From: Aminicella lysinilytica
GTDB lineage: Bacteria; Bacillota; Clostridia; Peptostreptococcales; Anaerovoracaceae
NCBI RefSeq assembly: GCF_004362975.1
Contig: NZ_SNXO01000006.1
Coordinates: forward strand, 1-64,000
Reading direction: 5' to 3'
Length of the DNA: 64,000 nucleotides
Each line of letters starts with the position of its first letter. Positions within the stretch are counted from its first letter, which is position 1. This document shows positions 25,384 to 34,168 of the stretch, in pieces. The notes beneath the pieces were generated by a model. It was given only the letters and a program-made list of their open reading frames with translations, was not told where the DNA came from and searched no databases. Position numbers and translations under genes: made by a program.

Positions 25384-25683
25384 TTATTGATATACTGGTA
25401 TTATGATTTTCTGTCCAACGTTCAGATCTTCTGCTGACATATCATTAGCTTCACATATATCGTAAACCACCTGACGGACATCCTTATTATCCGGTTTATA
25501 TTCTTTAGCAATATTCCAAAGCGTATCTCCGGATTCGATTTCTACACATTGATACTGTGTCATAGATGAACTGCTGGCTATATTATTGCCGGCTATAGTA
25601 CTGATCCCGGTAAATATGCACAATGCTACTATAACTGCAAATACTGTAAATCTTATTTTAGATGTTATTCTATACTTCTTCAT
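25384..25683 (-). CDS. LysM-domain protein, YneA-like SOS division inhibitor
   Basis: A 99-residue protein with an N-terminal membrane anchor or signal segment (about 11-32, FTVFAVIVALCIFTGIS). A short Ser-rich linker follows, then a single LysM domain (about 47-96) with the typical SGDTLWNIAKEY and GQKIIIP. Bacillus subtilis YneA has the same architecture and size (about 100 residues) and blocks septation during the SOS response. The promoter here carries a consensus LexA box, which supports the comparison. I took the ATG at 25683, behind AGAGGTGAG; the frame is open to 25704. lexA, usually divergent from yneA, is not adjacent. Division inhibition is inferred from architecture plus regulation. 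Confidence 0.72.
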   Translation of the reverse strand: MKKYRITSKIRFTVFAVIVALCIFTGISTIAGNNIASSSSMTQYQCVEIESGDTLWNIAKEYKPDNKDVRQVVYDICEANDMSAEDLNVGQKIIIPVYQ

Positions 25684-25697
25684 CGCTCTCACCTCTT

Positions 25698-25747
25698 GGA
25701 ACATTTGTTCGTACCATTATAATAGCAGAATATATGTTCGCTGTCAA
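25698..25747 (-). promoter_or_regulatory. SOS promoter with LexA box for the yneA-like gene
   Basis: On the minus strand TTGACA (25742-25747), a 17-base spacer and TATTAT (25719-25724) form a strong promoter. Just downstream CGAACAAATGTTCC (25698-25711) matches the Gram-positive LexA consensus CGAACRNRYGTTYC at every position. A second, imperfect box, CGAACATATATTCT (25727-25740), lies inside the spacer. LexA bound at either would block RNA polymerase. Confidence 0.85.
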
Positions 25748-25754
25748 GAGGAAA

Positions 25755-25793
25755 ATAAACAATTGTTCGCATTATTTTGGAGCAATTGTTTAT
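25755..25793 (-). terminator. Terminator of the long minus-strand run ending in the amidase gene
   Basis: ATAAACAATTG and CAATTGTTTAT (plus-strand 25755-25765 and 25783-25793) are perfect 11-base inverted repeats with a 17-base loop. On the minus strand a TTTCC tail follows. The stem is AT-rich, so efficiency may be moderate. Confidence 0.55.
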
Positions 25794-25802
25794 CAGTAGC
25801 TT

Positions 25803-27305
25803 CTATTTGTTTGCTTTAGTTGTATCTACGCCTAGATAATCGCATAATCCCAAGGCTAAAGCCTTGCCGTAGGCATCGTATTTCTTAGTAAATATCTTGC
25901 GTTCGTACCTGATAGAACCTGTTTCAAATAAGCATGCAGCAGGTGCCTTAGTTAGATTCAAACCTTTCAGATCCGTTCTGTATGTGATTCCATTGGTCCG
26001 TAAATGCATTTTAGAAATTACGCTCTTATTGAGACATTTGGCCAGTTTAAGATCAGCTGCAGACCTGTAAAGGGGCTGCGTGCCGCTTTTGGCGCCATAC
26101 CAGTCACAGTGTATATCCAAGTAAGTCTCAACAGGATATTTGTTAGCTCTGCGTATGCACAGGTTGACATTCATGTCATTGTTATTGTCAGCATCAGTTA
26201 TTACAGAAACCCCGTAAGAACGCATATATTTTACCATGGCTTTTGTAATAGGAAGCATCAGTTTAGCTTCCTGATATCCGCCATAGCAGCAACCGCTGTC
26301 CCACCTGCCCTTATCATCGACACCATGGCCACAGCTGATGAACACCAGATGTCCTTCAGTCACTACCTTATCGACATTTGAATAAGCGCTGTATGTATGG
26401 CTGCCATCGCTGTTGGTCTTATAAGCTCTGACTTTATAATACCATTTAGTACGCGGCAGAAGCTTATCGTCAGTATATTTATTGGATGTTACTGTAGCCA
26501 GTTTCTTATATGAAGCCTTCGTGCTGAGTCTGCTGTAAATCACATAGCCGTCAGCTTCATCCACAGCATTCCAGGTTATCTTATTGATTTTCTTAGCATA
26601 GGCTGTGGCTTCTATAGAAGGCGTAGATAATTCTGATAATGCAATAATTGACTTTTCTGAAGACTTGTGGCTATATACATCCCTGCCCTTTACTGTCATA
26701 TAAGCTCTGACATAATAATAGTACTCAGTACCCTGAACAGCAGCTGAGTCAGTATAACTGGTTTCAGAAGTCGTACCTGTTTTTGAATATGAACCTGTAG
26801 ATGTGCGACGATAAATAGCATAACCTGTCGCGCTGTCCACTGCTGACCAGGTCATATCAACTACGCCTGGTTTTTCCGATATTACGGTCAGCAACTGTGG
26901 CTTGCCGGGAATTGCAACGGCTTTCACAGCCGAGGTGTACTTCCCGAAGAAAACCCTGGAGCCTGAAGACTTATAAGCCCTTATTTTGTAATAATAGGCA
27001 CGGCCAGTCGTAATATTAACGTCTGCATACGATGTGACTGAAGCAGATGGAGTCGCAATCAGTGTGTATCTGCCCTTGGAGCTGGTGGCTCTGTAAAGCC
27101 TGTAACCACTCACATTTGAGGATTTCTTCCATGTAACGCTGATGGTGTTATAAGAAATCCCCGAGGCTTTCAATGAAGAAACTTTCGACGGAATATTACC
27201 GGCAAAGGCTTCATTTGATGAAGGTACATAAATAATAGTCAGGCATAATACTATTATAATAGTAAAAGATAATCTGATGATTCTCGGTAAATTATAGAAT
27301 CTCAT
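25803..27305 (-). CDS. Secreted N-acetylmuramoyl-L-alanine amidase with three fibronectin III domains
   Basis: A 500-residue exported protein. A basic N-terminus and hydrophobic signal segment (about 12-30) end near SNEAFAGNIP. Three fibronectin type III repeats follow (about 40-125, 128-215, 222-312), each with a VTWxxSxxxxGYRLYR-type strand and YYYKIRAY-type strand. The C-terminal 180 residues are an Amidase_3 domain opening HLVFISCGHGVDDKG (zinc His) and containing YLDIHCDW (second His) and AACLFETGSI (catalytic Glu). Such enzymes cut the amide between muramic acid and the stem peptide. I placed the start at the ATG at 27305, 8 bases after AGGAG. It ends the minus-strand run beside the division inhibitor. 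Confidence 0.85.
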   Translation of the reverse strand: MRFYNLPRIIRLSFTIIIVLCLTIIYVPSSNEAFAGNIPSKVSSLKASGISYNTISVTWKKSSNVSGYRLYRATSSKGRYTLIATPSASVTSYADVNITTGRAYYYKIRAYKSSGSRVFFGKYTSAVKAVAIPGKPQLLTVISEKPGVVDMTWSAVDSATGYAIYRRTSTGSYSKTGTTSETSYTDSAAVQGTEYYYYVRAYMTVKGRDVYSHKSSEKSIIALSELSTPSIEATAYAKKINKITWNAVDEADGYVIYSRLSTKASYKKLATVTSNKYTDDKLLPRTKWYYKVRAYKTNSDGSHTYSAYSNVDKVVTEGHLVFISCGHGVDDKGRWDSGCCYGGYQEAKLMLPITKAMVKYMRSYGVSVITDADNNNDMNVNLCIRRANKYPVETYLDIHCDWYGAKSGTQPLYRSAADLKLAKCLNKSVISKMHLRTNGITYRTDLKGLNLTKAPAACLFETGSIRYERKIFTKKYDAYGKALALGLCDYLGVDTTKANK

Positions 27306-27328
27306 ATACACAACTCCTCTGTAATAAA

Positions 27329-28099
27329 TTATTCGGATATCTTTTTATATATGTTATCTATTACACCTGTCAGACGTTTTCTGAATATCAGGCATAATAC
27401 CAATATTATGGCGCAAATAACTCCAACAACGATCATTCCTGTGTAACTCTTATTCAGATACATGACGCCGAAGAGCAGACTTCCGCACATGCCCGGTATA
27501 CGCCCGACCGTTGAAAGTATCAGGAAAGGCTTCAGTTTCATATCGGAAATTCCTGCAGCATAGCAAACCAGATCCTTAGGCAGACCAGGTATCAAATAAA
27601 TCAGAAATATTATTACATATGCCTTCTCGCTGTTGAGCCGTTCAAGAAAGTATTGCATTTTATCCTGTCCAAGAAAGAGTTTCATGGCGTCCGCACCCAG
27701 AAACCTGGCCAGATAGTATGTTATTGTCGAACCGAGGATCGCTCCTGTAAGAGATAGTACCAGACCCGGCAGGAATCCGAACATAAACCCTGCAGCCACC
27801 TGAAATACCTGACCCGGCAGAACACTTATGATTATCTGCAGTATCTGCGCACCTATATAGGCGATCGCGCCTATTTTCTTATAACCTCTAAGGTAATTAG
27901 TTGCTTCATCTAAAGACTTGAACTGTGTTATTACATCTTGCTTGAAAATAATAATATAGGCAGGTATCCCAATAAGGATCACTATCAATACGGCAAATTT
28001 GGCTATTGTAAGTATAGTATTCCATTTTTTCGCGCGCTTCTCCCCTGCACTCATATTCTCTTTAATGTTCTCTTTTTCCCTTTTGTTTACGTCATCCAT
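27329..28099 (-). CDS. TVP38/TMEM64 (DedA-like) membrane protein
   Basis: A 256-residue polytopic membrane protein. After a charged N-terminus the first membrane segment lies at about 29-51. The VTT/SNARE-associated core contains the re-entrant LPGQVFQVAAGFMFGFLPGLVLSLTG-like region (written here in part), an ILGSTITYYLARFLGAD helix and the conserved IPGLPKDLVCYAAGISDM loop. Related DedA and TMEM64 proteins act in lipid flipping and membrane homeostasis. The substrate here is unknown. The start lies 3 bases after the stop of the gamma-lyase-like gene, behind AAGGGGGAA. Confidence 0.85.
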   Translation of the reverse strand: MDDVNKREKENIKENMSAGEKRAKKWNTILTIAKFAVLIVILIGIPAYIIIFKQDVITQFKSLDEATNYLRGYKKIGAIAYIGAQILQIIISVLPGQVFQVAAGFMFGFLPGLVLSLTGAILGSTITYYLARFLGADAMKLFLGQDKMQYFLERLNSEKAYVIIFLIYLIPGLPKDLVCYAAGISDMKLKPFLILSTVGRIPGMCGSLLFGVMYLNKSYTGMIVVGVICAIILVLCLIFRKRLTGVIDNIYKKISE

Positions 28100-28102
28100 A
28101 GT

Positions 28103-29398
28103 TTACTGTTCCCCCTTTAGCAAACCTTTCGACATAAGTCTCTCCATGGACATCATAACTCCCAGTTTAGAATGTTCATAGGTGAGACCACCCTGAAAAT
28201 AAACTATATAAGGCGGCCGTATAGGCGCGTCCGCACTTAATTCTATTGAAGAACCCTGTACAAAGGCTCCCGCAGCCATTACAACTTTGTCTTCATAGCC
28301 CGGCATGTCCCATGGTTCCGGCGTTACGTAGGAATCCACAGGCGCTGCCGCCTGTATGCCTTCGCAAAAGGCAACTACAGCCTCCGGCGATCCGAGTTTG
28401 ACTGACTGTATTATGTCGCTTCGCTGATCGTCAACGCCAGGCCGTATGTCATAACCCAGGTCTTTATATACCTGGCCACAAAGTACAGCTCCTTTCAGTG
28501 CAGCATTTACAACGGTCGGCGCCATAAATAATCCCTGTAGCACGCCTCTGGTCTGGCCAAAGGTAAGGCCGCATTCGCCGCCTATGCCAGGGCATGTCAT
28601 TCTATAGGAAATAGCCTCCACCAAGTCCGCTCTACCGCATACATAACCGCCTGTCAGAGCCTGTCCGCCGCCGGGATTCTTGATCAGTGAGCCCGCCATA
28701 ACATCAACACCTACATCGGTAGGTTCTTTAATGTCAAGGAACTCGCCGTAGCAGTTGTCAGCCATACATACTATATTAGGATCGATTTCATGAACAAAAT
28801 CAGCCCATTCTTCTATTTGGTTTACCGTAATGGAATTACGCCAACTATAGCCCGTTGCCCGCTGAACACAGACCATCTTAGTATTTTTTGTTATGGCATT
28901 CCTGACACCTTCCAGATCTATGGAGCCGTCAGACAAAAGTTCAACCTGTTTGTATTTTACCCCGAAATCCTTCAGTGAACCTTTGTTCTCACCGCGGATC
29001 CCTATGACTTCCTCAAGAGTGTCGTAAGGGCCGCCTGTGCAGTAAATCATTTCATCGCCAGGACGAAGTATACCCATGAGGGTTATAGCAAGCGCGTGAG
29101 TGCCGTTTACTATCGTTGGCCTGACAAGAGCCGCTTCCGTATGGAAAATGTCAGCATATACCTTTTCTACGGCTTCCCTACCGGCATCATCATAACCATA
29201 GCCAGTATTCCAGCTGAAATGTCTGTCTGATATGCGGTTCTTCTGTAAAGCAGCCAATACCTTATATTGATTATATGCCTTTATCTCATCGAGAGCTGCA
29301 AACTTGTCCCCCACTGCTTTCTCTGATTTTCCGACCTGATCGAGTACTTTCTCATTTATATTGAATTTTTCCGCTAATAAAGTTGTAATGTCGTTCAT
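28103..29398 (-). CDS. Methionine gamma-lyase/aluminium-resistance family PLP enzyme
   Basis: A 431-residue fold-type I PLP enzyme of the Met_gamma_lyase (aluminium resistance) family. Visible motifs are HFSWNTGYGYDDAGREAVEKV near the N-terminus (about 60-80), VNGTHALAITLMG and MADNCYGEF. The PLP lysine is in AGSLIKNPGGG (Lys240), followed by LTGGYVCGRADLVE. Members are annotated for cystathionine/methionine cleavage, but the substrate is rarely proven. The gene overlaps the upstream transporter gene by 4 bases and is probably coupled to it. Both could handle sulfur amino acids, which is inference from adjacency only. Confidence 0.85.
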   Translation of the reverse strand: MNDITTLLAEKFNINEKVLDQVGKSEKAVGDKFAALDEIKAYNQYKVLAALQKNRISDRHFSWNTGYGYDDAGREAVEKVYADIFHTEAALVRPTIVNGTHALAITLMGILRPGDEMIYCTGGPYDTLEEVIGIRGENKGSLKDFGVKYKQVELLSDGSIDLEGVRNAITKNTKMVCVQRATGYSWRNSITVNQIEEWADFVHEIDPNIVCMADNCYGEFLDIKEPTDVGVDVMAGSLIKNPGGGQALTGGYVCGRADLVEAISYRMTCPGIGGECGLTFGQTRGVLQGLFMAPTVVNAALKGAVLCGQVYKDLGYDIRPGVDDQRSDIIQSVKLGSPEAVVAFCEGIQAAAPVDSYVTPEPWDMPGYEDKVVMAAGAFVQGSSIELSADAPIRPPYIVYFQGGLTYEHSKLGVMMSMERLMSKGLLKGEQ

Positions 29399-30318
29399 AG
29401 TTTATAGATCTCCTCATCTATTTTTTTCGGTTTTGAGTTAGTTTCTGCAAGCATAACTGCGGCAAACATAAGGCCGCAGCCTATATATTCTCTGAATGTC
29501 AGGACTTCGTTAAGTAATATCATGCCAGATAGCAGTGAAAACAGGGTTTCCAGGCTAAGCAGTATAGTTGCTCTTTCTGACTCTACATATTTCTGTCCCA
29601 GCATCTGGAATGTGTAACCGACGCCGCAGATGCCTAAACCGGCGTATAATAGCGGCCACATGGCCAGATATATATCGTGCAATGTACATGTCTCAAGTAT
29701 CAGCGCGAAAGGCAGGCAGATAGCGCCTGTTGCCAGGAACTGCAATAAGGTGAATATGCAGGTGTCAGCCTTTCCCGCAAAATATTCTATAGTGTACAGA
29801 TATATGGTGCCTGCGATTGCTGTAATAAGCATGAGAACATCACCGCGGTTGATGTTGTCGATTCCGCCGCTAAGGCTTAGGAAGTAGAATCCAACAACAG
29901 ATATTATTGCTGCGACCCATATCCTCGGGCTTATCTTTCTTTTCAGGAACAACACACCTGCTATAGGCGTCAAAATTACGTATAGGCCTGATATGAAGCC
30001 CGCCTTACCTACAGTTGTATATGGCAGCCCGTACTGTTGAGCAACGACCATGGCCGTAAGAACAAATCCCGTTGCGATGCAACCCTTAAGCATCTTTCTG
30101 ACAGGCATTTCAGCCGCTTTTTGTTCAGGCGATTTATGTTTCCTGACTATCATTGCAACAGGTATCAGTACGATTCCACCCATTATGAACCTGATTGCCG
30201 TAAATGTAAAGGGCCCCAGATTATTCATGCCGTCTTTCTGTGCTACAAGTCCACTACCGTAGACCAGGGCAGCCAAAACCAGAATGATGTCGCCTTTGTA
30301 TGATTTTAGTTTATTCAT
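29395..30318 (-). CDS. EamA/DMT-family transporter
   Basis: A 307-residue membrane protein of the drug/metabolite transporter family, with about ten predicted membrane segments in two EamA repeats. The first begins GDIILVLAALVYGSGLVAQKDG (quoted from the first ones) and the second begins after KRKISPRIWVAAIISVVGF. I placed the ATG at 30318 because AAGGA lies close upstream and family proteins begin this way; the frame is open to 30456 but that stretch only overlaps the recombinase gene. Substrate unknown; amino acids or related metabolites are typical. The gene overlaps the xer gene by 8 bases and the gamma-lyase-like gene by 4. Confidence 0.85.
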   Translation of the reverse strand: MNKLKSYKGDIILVLAALVYGSGLVAQKDGMNNLGPFTFTAIRFIMGGIVLIPVAMIVRKHKSPEQKAAEMPVRKMLKGCIATGFVLTAMVVAQQYGLPYTTVGKAGFISGLYVILTPIAGVLFLKRKISPRIWVAAIISVVGFYFLSLSGGIDNINRGDVLMLITAIAGTIYLYTIEYFAGKADTCIFTLLQFLATGAICLPFALILETCTLHDIYLAMWPLLYAGLGICGVGYTFQMLGQKYVESERATILLSLETLFSLLSGMILLNEVLTFREYIGCGLMFAAVMLAETNSKPKKIDEEIYKL

Positions 30319-31465
30319 GTTTATCCTTTTCAGTTTCCTGTCGCTCAGTTTCCCACTCCATATCATGGACCAGATCACGTTTGACATTTGCCTTATGCTT
30401 GGCATATAGCTGTGTTGTAGTAACTTGTTCGTGATCCAGCAGAGCCGCCACGTCATATATTGAGTTTCCCCTGCCTATAAGGCTGGTAGCAGCCGTGGCC
30501 CTGAGTTTATGAGGGCTATAACCACTCTTGCGGGATGTTTTCATAGCTATTGAAGTATATTTCTTGACAAGCTCACGTATTTGTCTCTCCGTCATTCTTC
30601 GGCCCTGAAGTGATAAGAACAGCGCATCCTTATATTCCGGATCCAAACTGCTGTCATCAGCTCTCTCGTGGTTTATATAGTCGTTTATTACCATAGTCAC
30701 CGAATTATTCATAGGCATTATAGACTCCTTGCCACGCTTTCTGTATATCTTGAATTCGCCCCGGCTGAAGTTGAATGATGAAATATTCAGCTGCTGGAGT
30801 TCTGATAGTCTCAGGCCATAAGTAAGGAACAAAATGAGAATTGCCTTGTCTCTCTTTTTCGTTTTCTCCCAGTAGGAACGTTCGTGGTTAGTCAGGCCCG
30901 ATCCCGTTGATACAGCGTCAAGCATGACCATGACTTCGTCATCCTGCAGTGCCTTGATCTCCCGCTCTCCGGCTTTCGGCACTTTGATCGGGTCGAAGCC
31001 GTCAGTTATGTTCTTAGATACCATTTCTTCTCGATACAGATGCTTGAACATGACCGATATGGAAGATTTCTTACGGGCCAGAGTTTTATTATGATTCTCG
31101 TATATAGTTATGGTTTTGTCGGTCTCAACCTTGTATTTACGGCAGTAATCCAAGAACATGTTCACATCTACTGCTCTGACTGAATCCAGCTCCTTCAATG
31201 TTATCTTATCTATTGTGTCTCCTTTGATGAGGTCGGTCTCCTCTAATAGATATGTAAAGAAGAATTTGATATCATGTAGATAAGCAAGCCTTGTCATTGG
31301 AAGCACGTTTCCCTTCAGATATACGAAAAAGCTGCGCAGAAACTTAGGCATCTGTGCTTCAAGGTCTTCGCATTCCTGAAATATCTCATTTTCCTTTTCT
31401 ACGATATTATCGGGTTTGTCGCTCTTATTATGGATTCTTACGGTTTTATTCGTTTTCTCAGCCAT
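30311..31465 (-). CDS. Tyrosine recombinase, XerS-like
   Basis: A 384-residue site-specific recombinase. Numbered from the ATG at 31465, it has the full catalytic set: Arg219 (YGLRLSEL), Lys246 (RKRGKES), His319 and Arg322 (PHKLRATAA), His345 (LLDHEQ) and nucleophile Tyr354 (TQLYAKH). A SAM-like N-terminal core-binding domain covers about 35-165. Its length and long N-terminus resemble the single-recombinase XerS of streptococci more than the ~300-residue XerC/XerD pair. It lies in the mutSL-miaA operon, overlapping miaA by 28 bases, not in a phage or integron context. That argues for chromosome dimer resolution. GGGAG precedes the chosen start. Confidence 0.82.
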   Translation of the reverse strand: MAEKTNKTVRIHNKSDKPDNIVEKENEIFQECEDLEAQMPKFLRSFFVYLKGNVLPMTRLAYLHDIKFFFTYLLEETDLIKGDTIDKITLKELDSVRAVDVNMFLDYCRKYKVETDKTITIYENHNKTLARKKSSISVMFKHLYREEMVSKNITDGFDPIKVPKAGEREIKALQDDEVMVMLDAVSTGSGLTNHERSYWEKTKKRDKAILILFLTYGLRLSELQQLNISSFNFSRGEFKIYRKRGKESIMPMNNSVTMVINDYINHERADDSSLDPEYKDALFLSLQGRRMTERQIRELVKKYTSIAMKTSRKSGYSPHKLRATAATSLIGRGNSIYDVAALLDHEQVTTTQLYAKHKANVKRDLVHDMEWETERQETEKDKHE

Positions 31466-32370
31466 ATGAGTATGTCTCCCATACACTCTTCTTCGTCTGC
31501 ATAATCAGATATGTTGAACCATTTCATATTCTTATATCTTCTGAACCAGGTCATCTGTCGTTTGGCCAGGTGACGAGTGTTCCTCTTAATGAGCCTTACA
31601 GCTTCATCTATGTTATATTCTCCATTGAGATAACCAATGATTTCCTTATATCCTATGCCTTTCATGGATATATCGTCACTATCAAGCCCCATAGTCATAA
31701 GGGATTTCACTTCATTCACCAGTCCCTCATCCAGGAGCATATCTACCCGTCTGTTTATTCTATCATAAAGCTCTTCACGATTTCTTGCAAGACCAATGAG
31801 AATACTTTCATAGTCCTTAGTCGGAACAGGTCCTGTTGCGAAATCCTTGACCCCGTCTCCATATTCGGATGCTTCCAAGGCTCTGACCACCTTCTTGATA
31901 TTGTTAGGGTGTATCCTGGACGCTGCATCAGGATCTATTTTTTTCAGTTTATCATAAATGGCCATAGGTCCCTTCTCTTCAGCTTCTCTGAAGAGAGATT
32001 CCCTGTAATCATTATTTCTTGGCGGCGTACTGAAGTCCATATCATAGAGCAATGAATTAAGATAAAGGCCCGTACCTCCCGCAATTACCGGAATTTTACC
32101 TTTGGCAATTATTTCTGTTATGGCTGATTTAGCCATTGACTGATATTTGACTACAGAAAAACTCCCAGAAGGATCGATTTCATCGACCAGGTAATGTCTT
32201 ACCTTAGCCCGTTCTTCAGCCGTTGGCTTGGCACTGCCGATATCCATATATTTGTAAAGCTGCATGGAATCGCAGGAGACTATTTCCCCATTGATATCCA
32301 AGGCAGTTTTTATGGCAAATTCAGTTTTTCCTACTGCTGTAGGTCCGCAAATCACAACTATCTTATCCAT
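31438..32370 (-). CDS. miaA: tRNA dimethylallyltransferase MiaA
   Basis: MiaA adds the dimethylallyl group to A37 of tRNAs reading UNN codons. The 310-residue protein starts MDKIVVICGPTAVGKTEFA, with the P-loop at residues 8-15. DSMQLYKYMDIGSAKPT, then AGGTGLYLNSLLYDMDFS and the FRRYKNMKWF tail motif follow. I placed the ATG at 32370, one base after the mutL stop. The frame is open to 32436 but that overlaps mutL. mutL-miaA is a common Firmicutes order; hfq, which often follows, is replaced here by a xer gene. Its substrate DMAPP links to the isoprenoid genes dxs and ispA upstream in the run. Confidence 0.95.
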   Translation of the reverse strand: MDKIVVICGPTAVGKTEFAIKTALDINGEIVSCDSMQLYKYMDIGSAKPTAEERAKVRHYLVDEIDPSGSFSVVKYQSMAKSAITEIIAKGKIPVIAGGTGLYLNSLLYDMDFSTPPRNNDYRESLFREAEEKGPMAIYDKLKKIDPDAASRIHPNNIKKVVRALEASEYGDGVKDFATGPVPTKDYESILIGLARNREELYDRINRRVDMLLDEGLVNEVKSLMTMGLDSDDISMKGIGYKEIIGYLNGEYNIDEAVRLIKRNTRHLAKRQMTWFRRYKNMKWFNISDYADEEECMGDILIWLRKRIKP

Positions 32371-32371
32371 A

Positions 32372-34168
32372 TCAGACCCTCTTGAACATTTTCTCAATAT
32401 CATAAATGGAGAACCTGATAAATGTAGGTCTGCCATGAGGGCAGGAAAATGGATTGCGGCAGAGTTTCAACTGGTCAATAAGGGCTTGTATCTCGGCCGC
32501 AGACAAGTGATCATGAGCCTTTACAGCGCTTTTGCACGACCTGGTTATGAGCTTGTCTATGACAACGGTGTTGCCAAGGTCATCTCTTTCGCTTACATTT
32601 TCAATGTAGTCTTTAACAAAGTTTTCAGCTTCGGATATTTCCATGAAGTCAGGTATCTCCTTGACTATATATGAATTTGGTCCGAATTCTTCTATGAGAT
32701 ATCCCATATCTCTCAGAGAATCAAGCCAGTCATACTGATTTTCCTTAACTGACAGAGGCACGTCGACTGTAAATGGTGTCAGTATCATCTGTCTCACCTT
32801 TTCATCAGCGCCATATTGGCCAACAAGCTTCTCGTAGAAAATACGTTCATGGGCCGCATGCTGATCTATCATATAGAAATCTTCGCCGTCTACTGCTGTG
32901 ATATATGTATCAAAAATGCAGCCGGTTATTGTCAGATTGTTGAAATCAAAAGGTTTTAGTTTAGTCTCTTCAACAAGTATATGGCTTTTGGAAGTCATTT
33001 CCTGTGGTGCTGCTTCTGCCTGTGGAACAGATCTCTCTGATTTGACTATATTATCGCTGACTTCGGAGGTCTCTCTTTTGCTTGACAGTATTTGTTTTAT
33101 GTCAACTTGTTCGGGAGTCGGCTTGTCTTTTGCTTTTTCAGCATTGCTTTGCTTTATGAAATAATCAGCAGCACCTGCCATGGCCTCTTTTGTACCAAGT
33201 GCGTCTATAACTGCCTCTTTCACTGCAAGTTCAACAGCCTTGTCATCGTGAAAGCGTACTTCCTTCTTGTTAGGATGAATGTTCACGTCTACAGAGGCGG
33301 GATCCGTCTCCAAAAACAAGAAGGCTACAGGGTAACGACCTTTAAAAAGCCTCTCCTTATAGGCTTCTGAAAGGCCCTTTTCTATTACTTTACTCTTTAC
33401 GATCCTGCCATTTACGAAGAATATCTGATCCCGCCGGGTGCTCCTGGACAAGGATGGCCTGGAAATGCAGCCTGTCACCGTAAAACCAGGAGTTGTAAAA
33501 TCTACATCTGCCAGATCATCATATTCTCTTTGTCTATAGACCGTCATGATGGTTTTCTTCAAGGAACTATCTCCTGCCGTTGCAAACAGTACATTCCCAT
33601 TGTTTATGAATTGAATCTTTATGTCAGTATAGGCCAGAGCCATTTCTGACATGAGATCTATTATCATGCCGCTTTCGGCAGAATCGGACTTAAGGAACTG
33701 TCTTCTTGCAGGAGTGTTGTAGAACAGGTCTGTAACTATGATAGTAGTGCCGTGAGGACAGCCAACAGGAACATTCTCAACAACTTCGCTGCCGTTTATA
33801 AGAAGTCTGCGTCCGGTTTTCTCAGCTTCCGGTCTCGTTATAAGGGTAGTCTGCGTAACTGCAGCTACGCTGGCCAGAGCTTCTCCTCTGAATCCCAGGC
33901 TGCTTATGGAAGTCAGATCTGCCACAGTCTCAATTTTGCTTGTGGCATGACGAAGAAAGGCCGTTTCAACCTGATCTGCCTCTATGCCGCAACCGTTATC
34001 CGTAACGCGTATGAAGGTCTTGCCGCCATTCTTTATCTCCACTGAAATAGTATCGGCCCCTGAATCTATAGAATTCTCAAGGAGTTCCTTGACTATGGAA
34101 ACCGGGCGTTCTATGACTTCCCCCGCCGCTATTTTATCTGATATGTTTTTTTCTAAAACTCTAATCAT
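32372..34168 (-). CDS. mutL: DNA mismatch repair protein MutL
   Basis: MutL couples MutS mismatch recognition to strand removal. The 598-residue protein has the GHKL ATPase N-terminus (KIAAGEVIERPVSIVKELLENS, DNGCGIE, TSKI..LGFRGEAL). A variable linker (about 330-400) leads to the C-terminal endonuclease domain, with DQHAAHERIFYEKL and, near the end, CPHGRPTF. The DQHA(X)2E(X)4E motif marks the nicking MutL of bacteria without MutH. It overlaps mutS by 8 bases. Confidence 0.96.
   Translation of the reverse strand: MIRVLEKNISDKIAAGEVIERPVSIVKELLENSIDSGADTISVEIKNGGKTFIRVTDNGCGIEADQVETAFLRHATSKIETVADLTSISSLGFRGEALASVAAVTQTTLITRPEAEKTGRRLLINGSEVVENVPVGCPHGTTIIVTDLFYNTPARRQFLKSDSAESGMIIDLMSEMALAYTDIKIQFINNGNVLFATAGDSSLKKTIMTVYRQREYDDLADVDFTTPGFTVTGCISRPSLSRSTRRDQIFFVNGRIVKSKVIEKGLSEAYKERLFKGRYPVAFLFLETDPASVDVNIHPNKKEVRFHDDKAVELAVKEAVIDALGTKEAMAGAADYFIKQSNAEKAKDKPTPEQVDIKQILSSKRETSEVSDNIVKSERSVPQAEAAPQEMTSKSHILVEETKLKPFDFNNLTITGCIFDTYITAVDGEDFYMIDQHAAHERIFYEKLVGQYGADEKVRQMILTPFTVDVPLSVKENQYDWLDSLRDMGYLIEEFGPNSYIVKEIPDFMEISEAENFVKDYIENVSERDDLGNTVVIDKLITRSCKSAVKAHDHLSAAEIQALIDQLKLCRNPFSCPHGRPTFIRFSIYDIEKMFKRV

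Noticed and set aside
25756-25769. Third LexA-like box (CGAACAATTGTTTA on the minus strand)
   Set aside because: It deviates from the consensus at the R position and at the end, and the same bases are explained by the perfect 11-bp terminator stem after the amidase gene.
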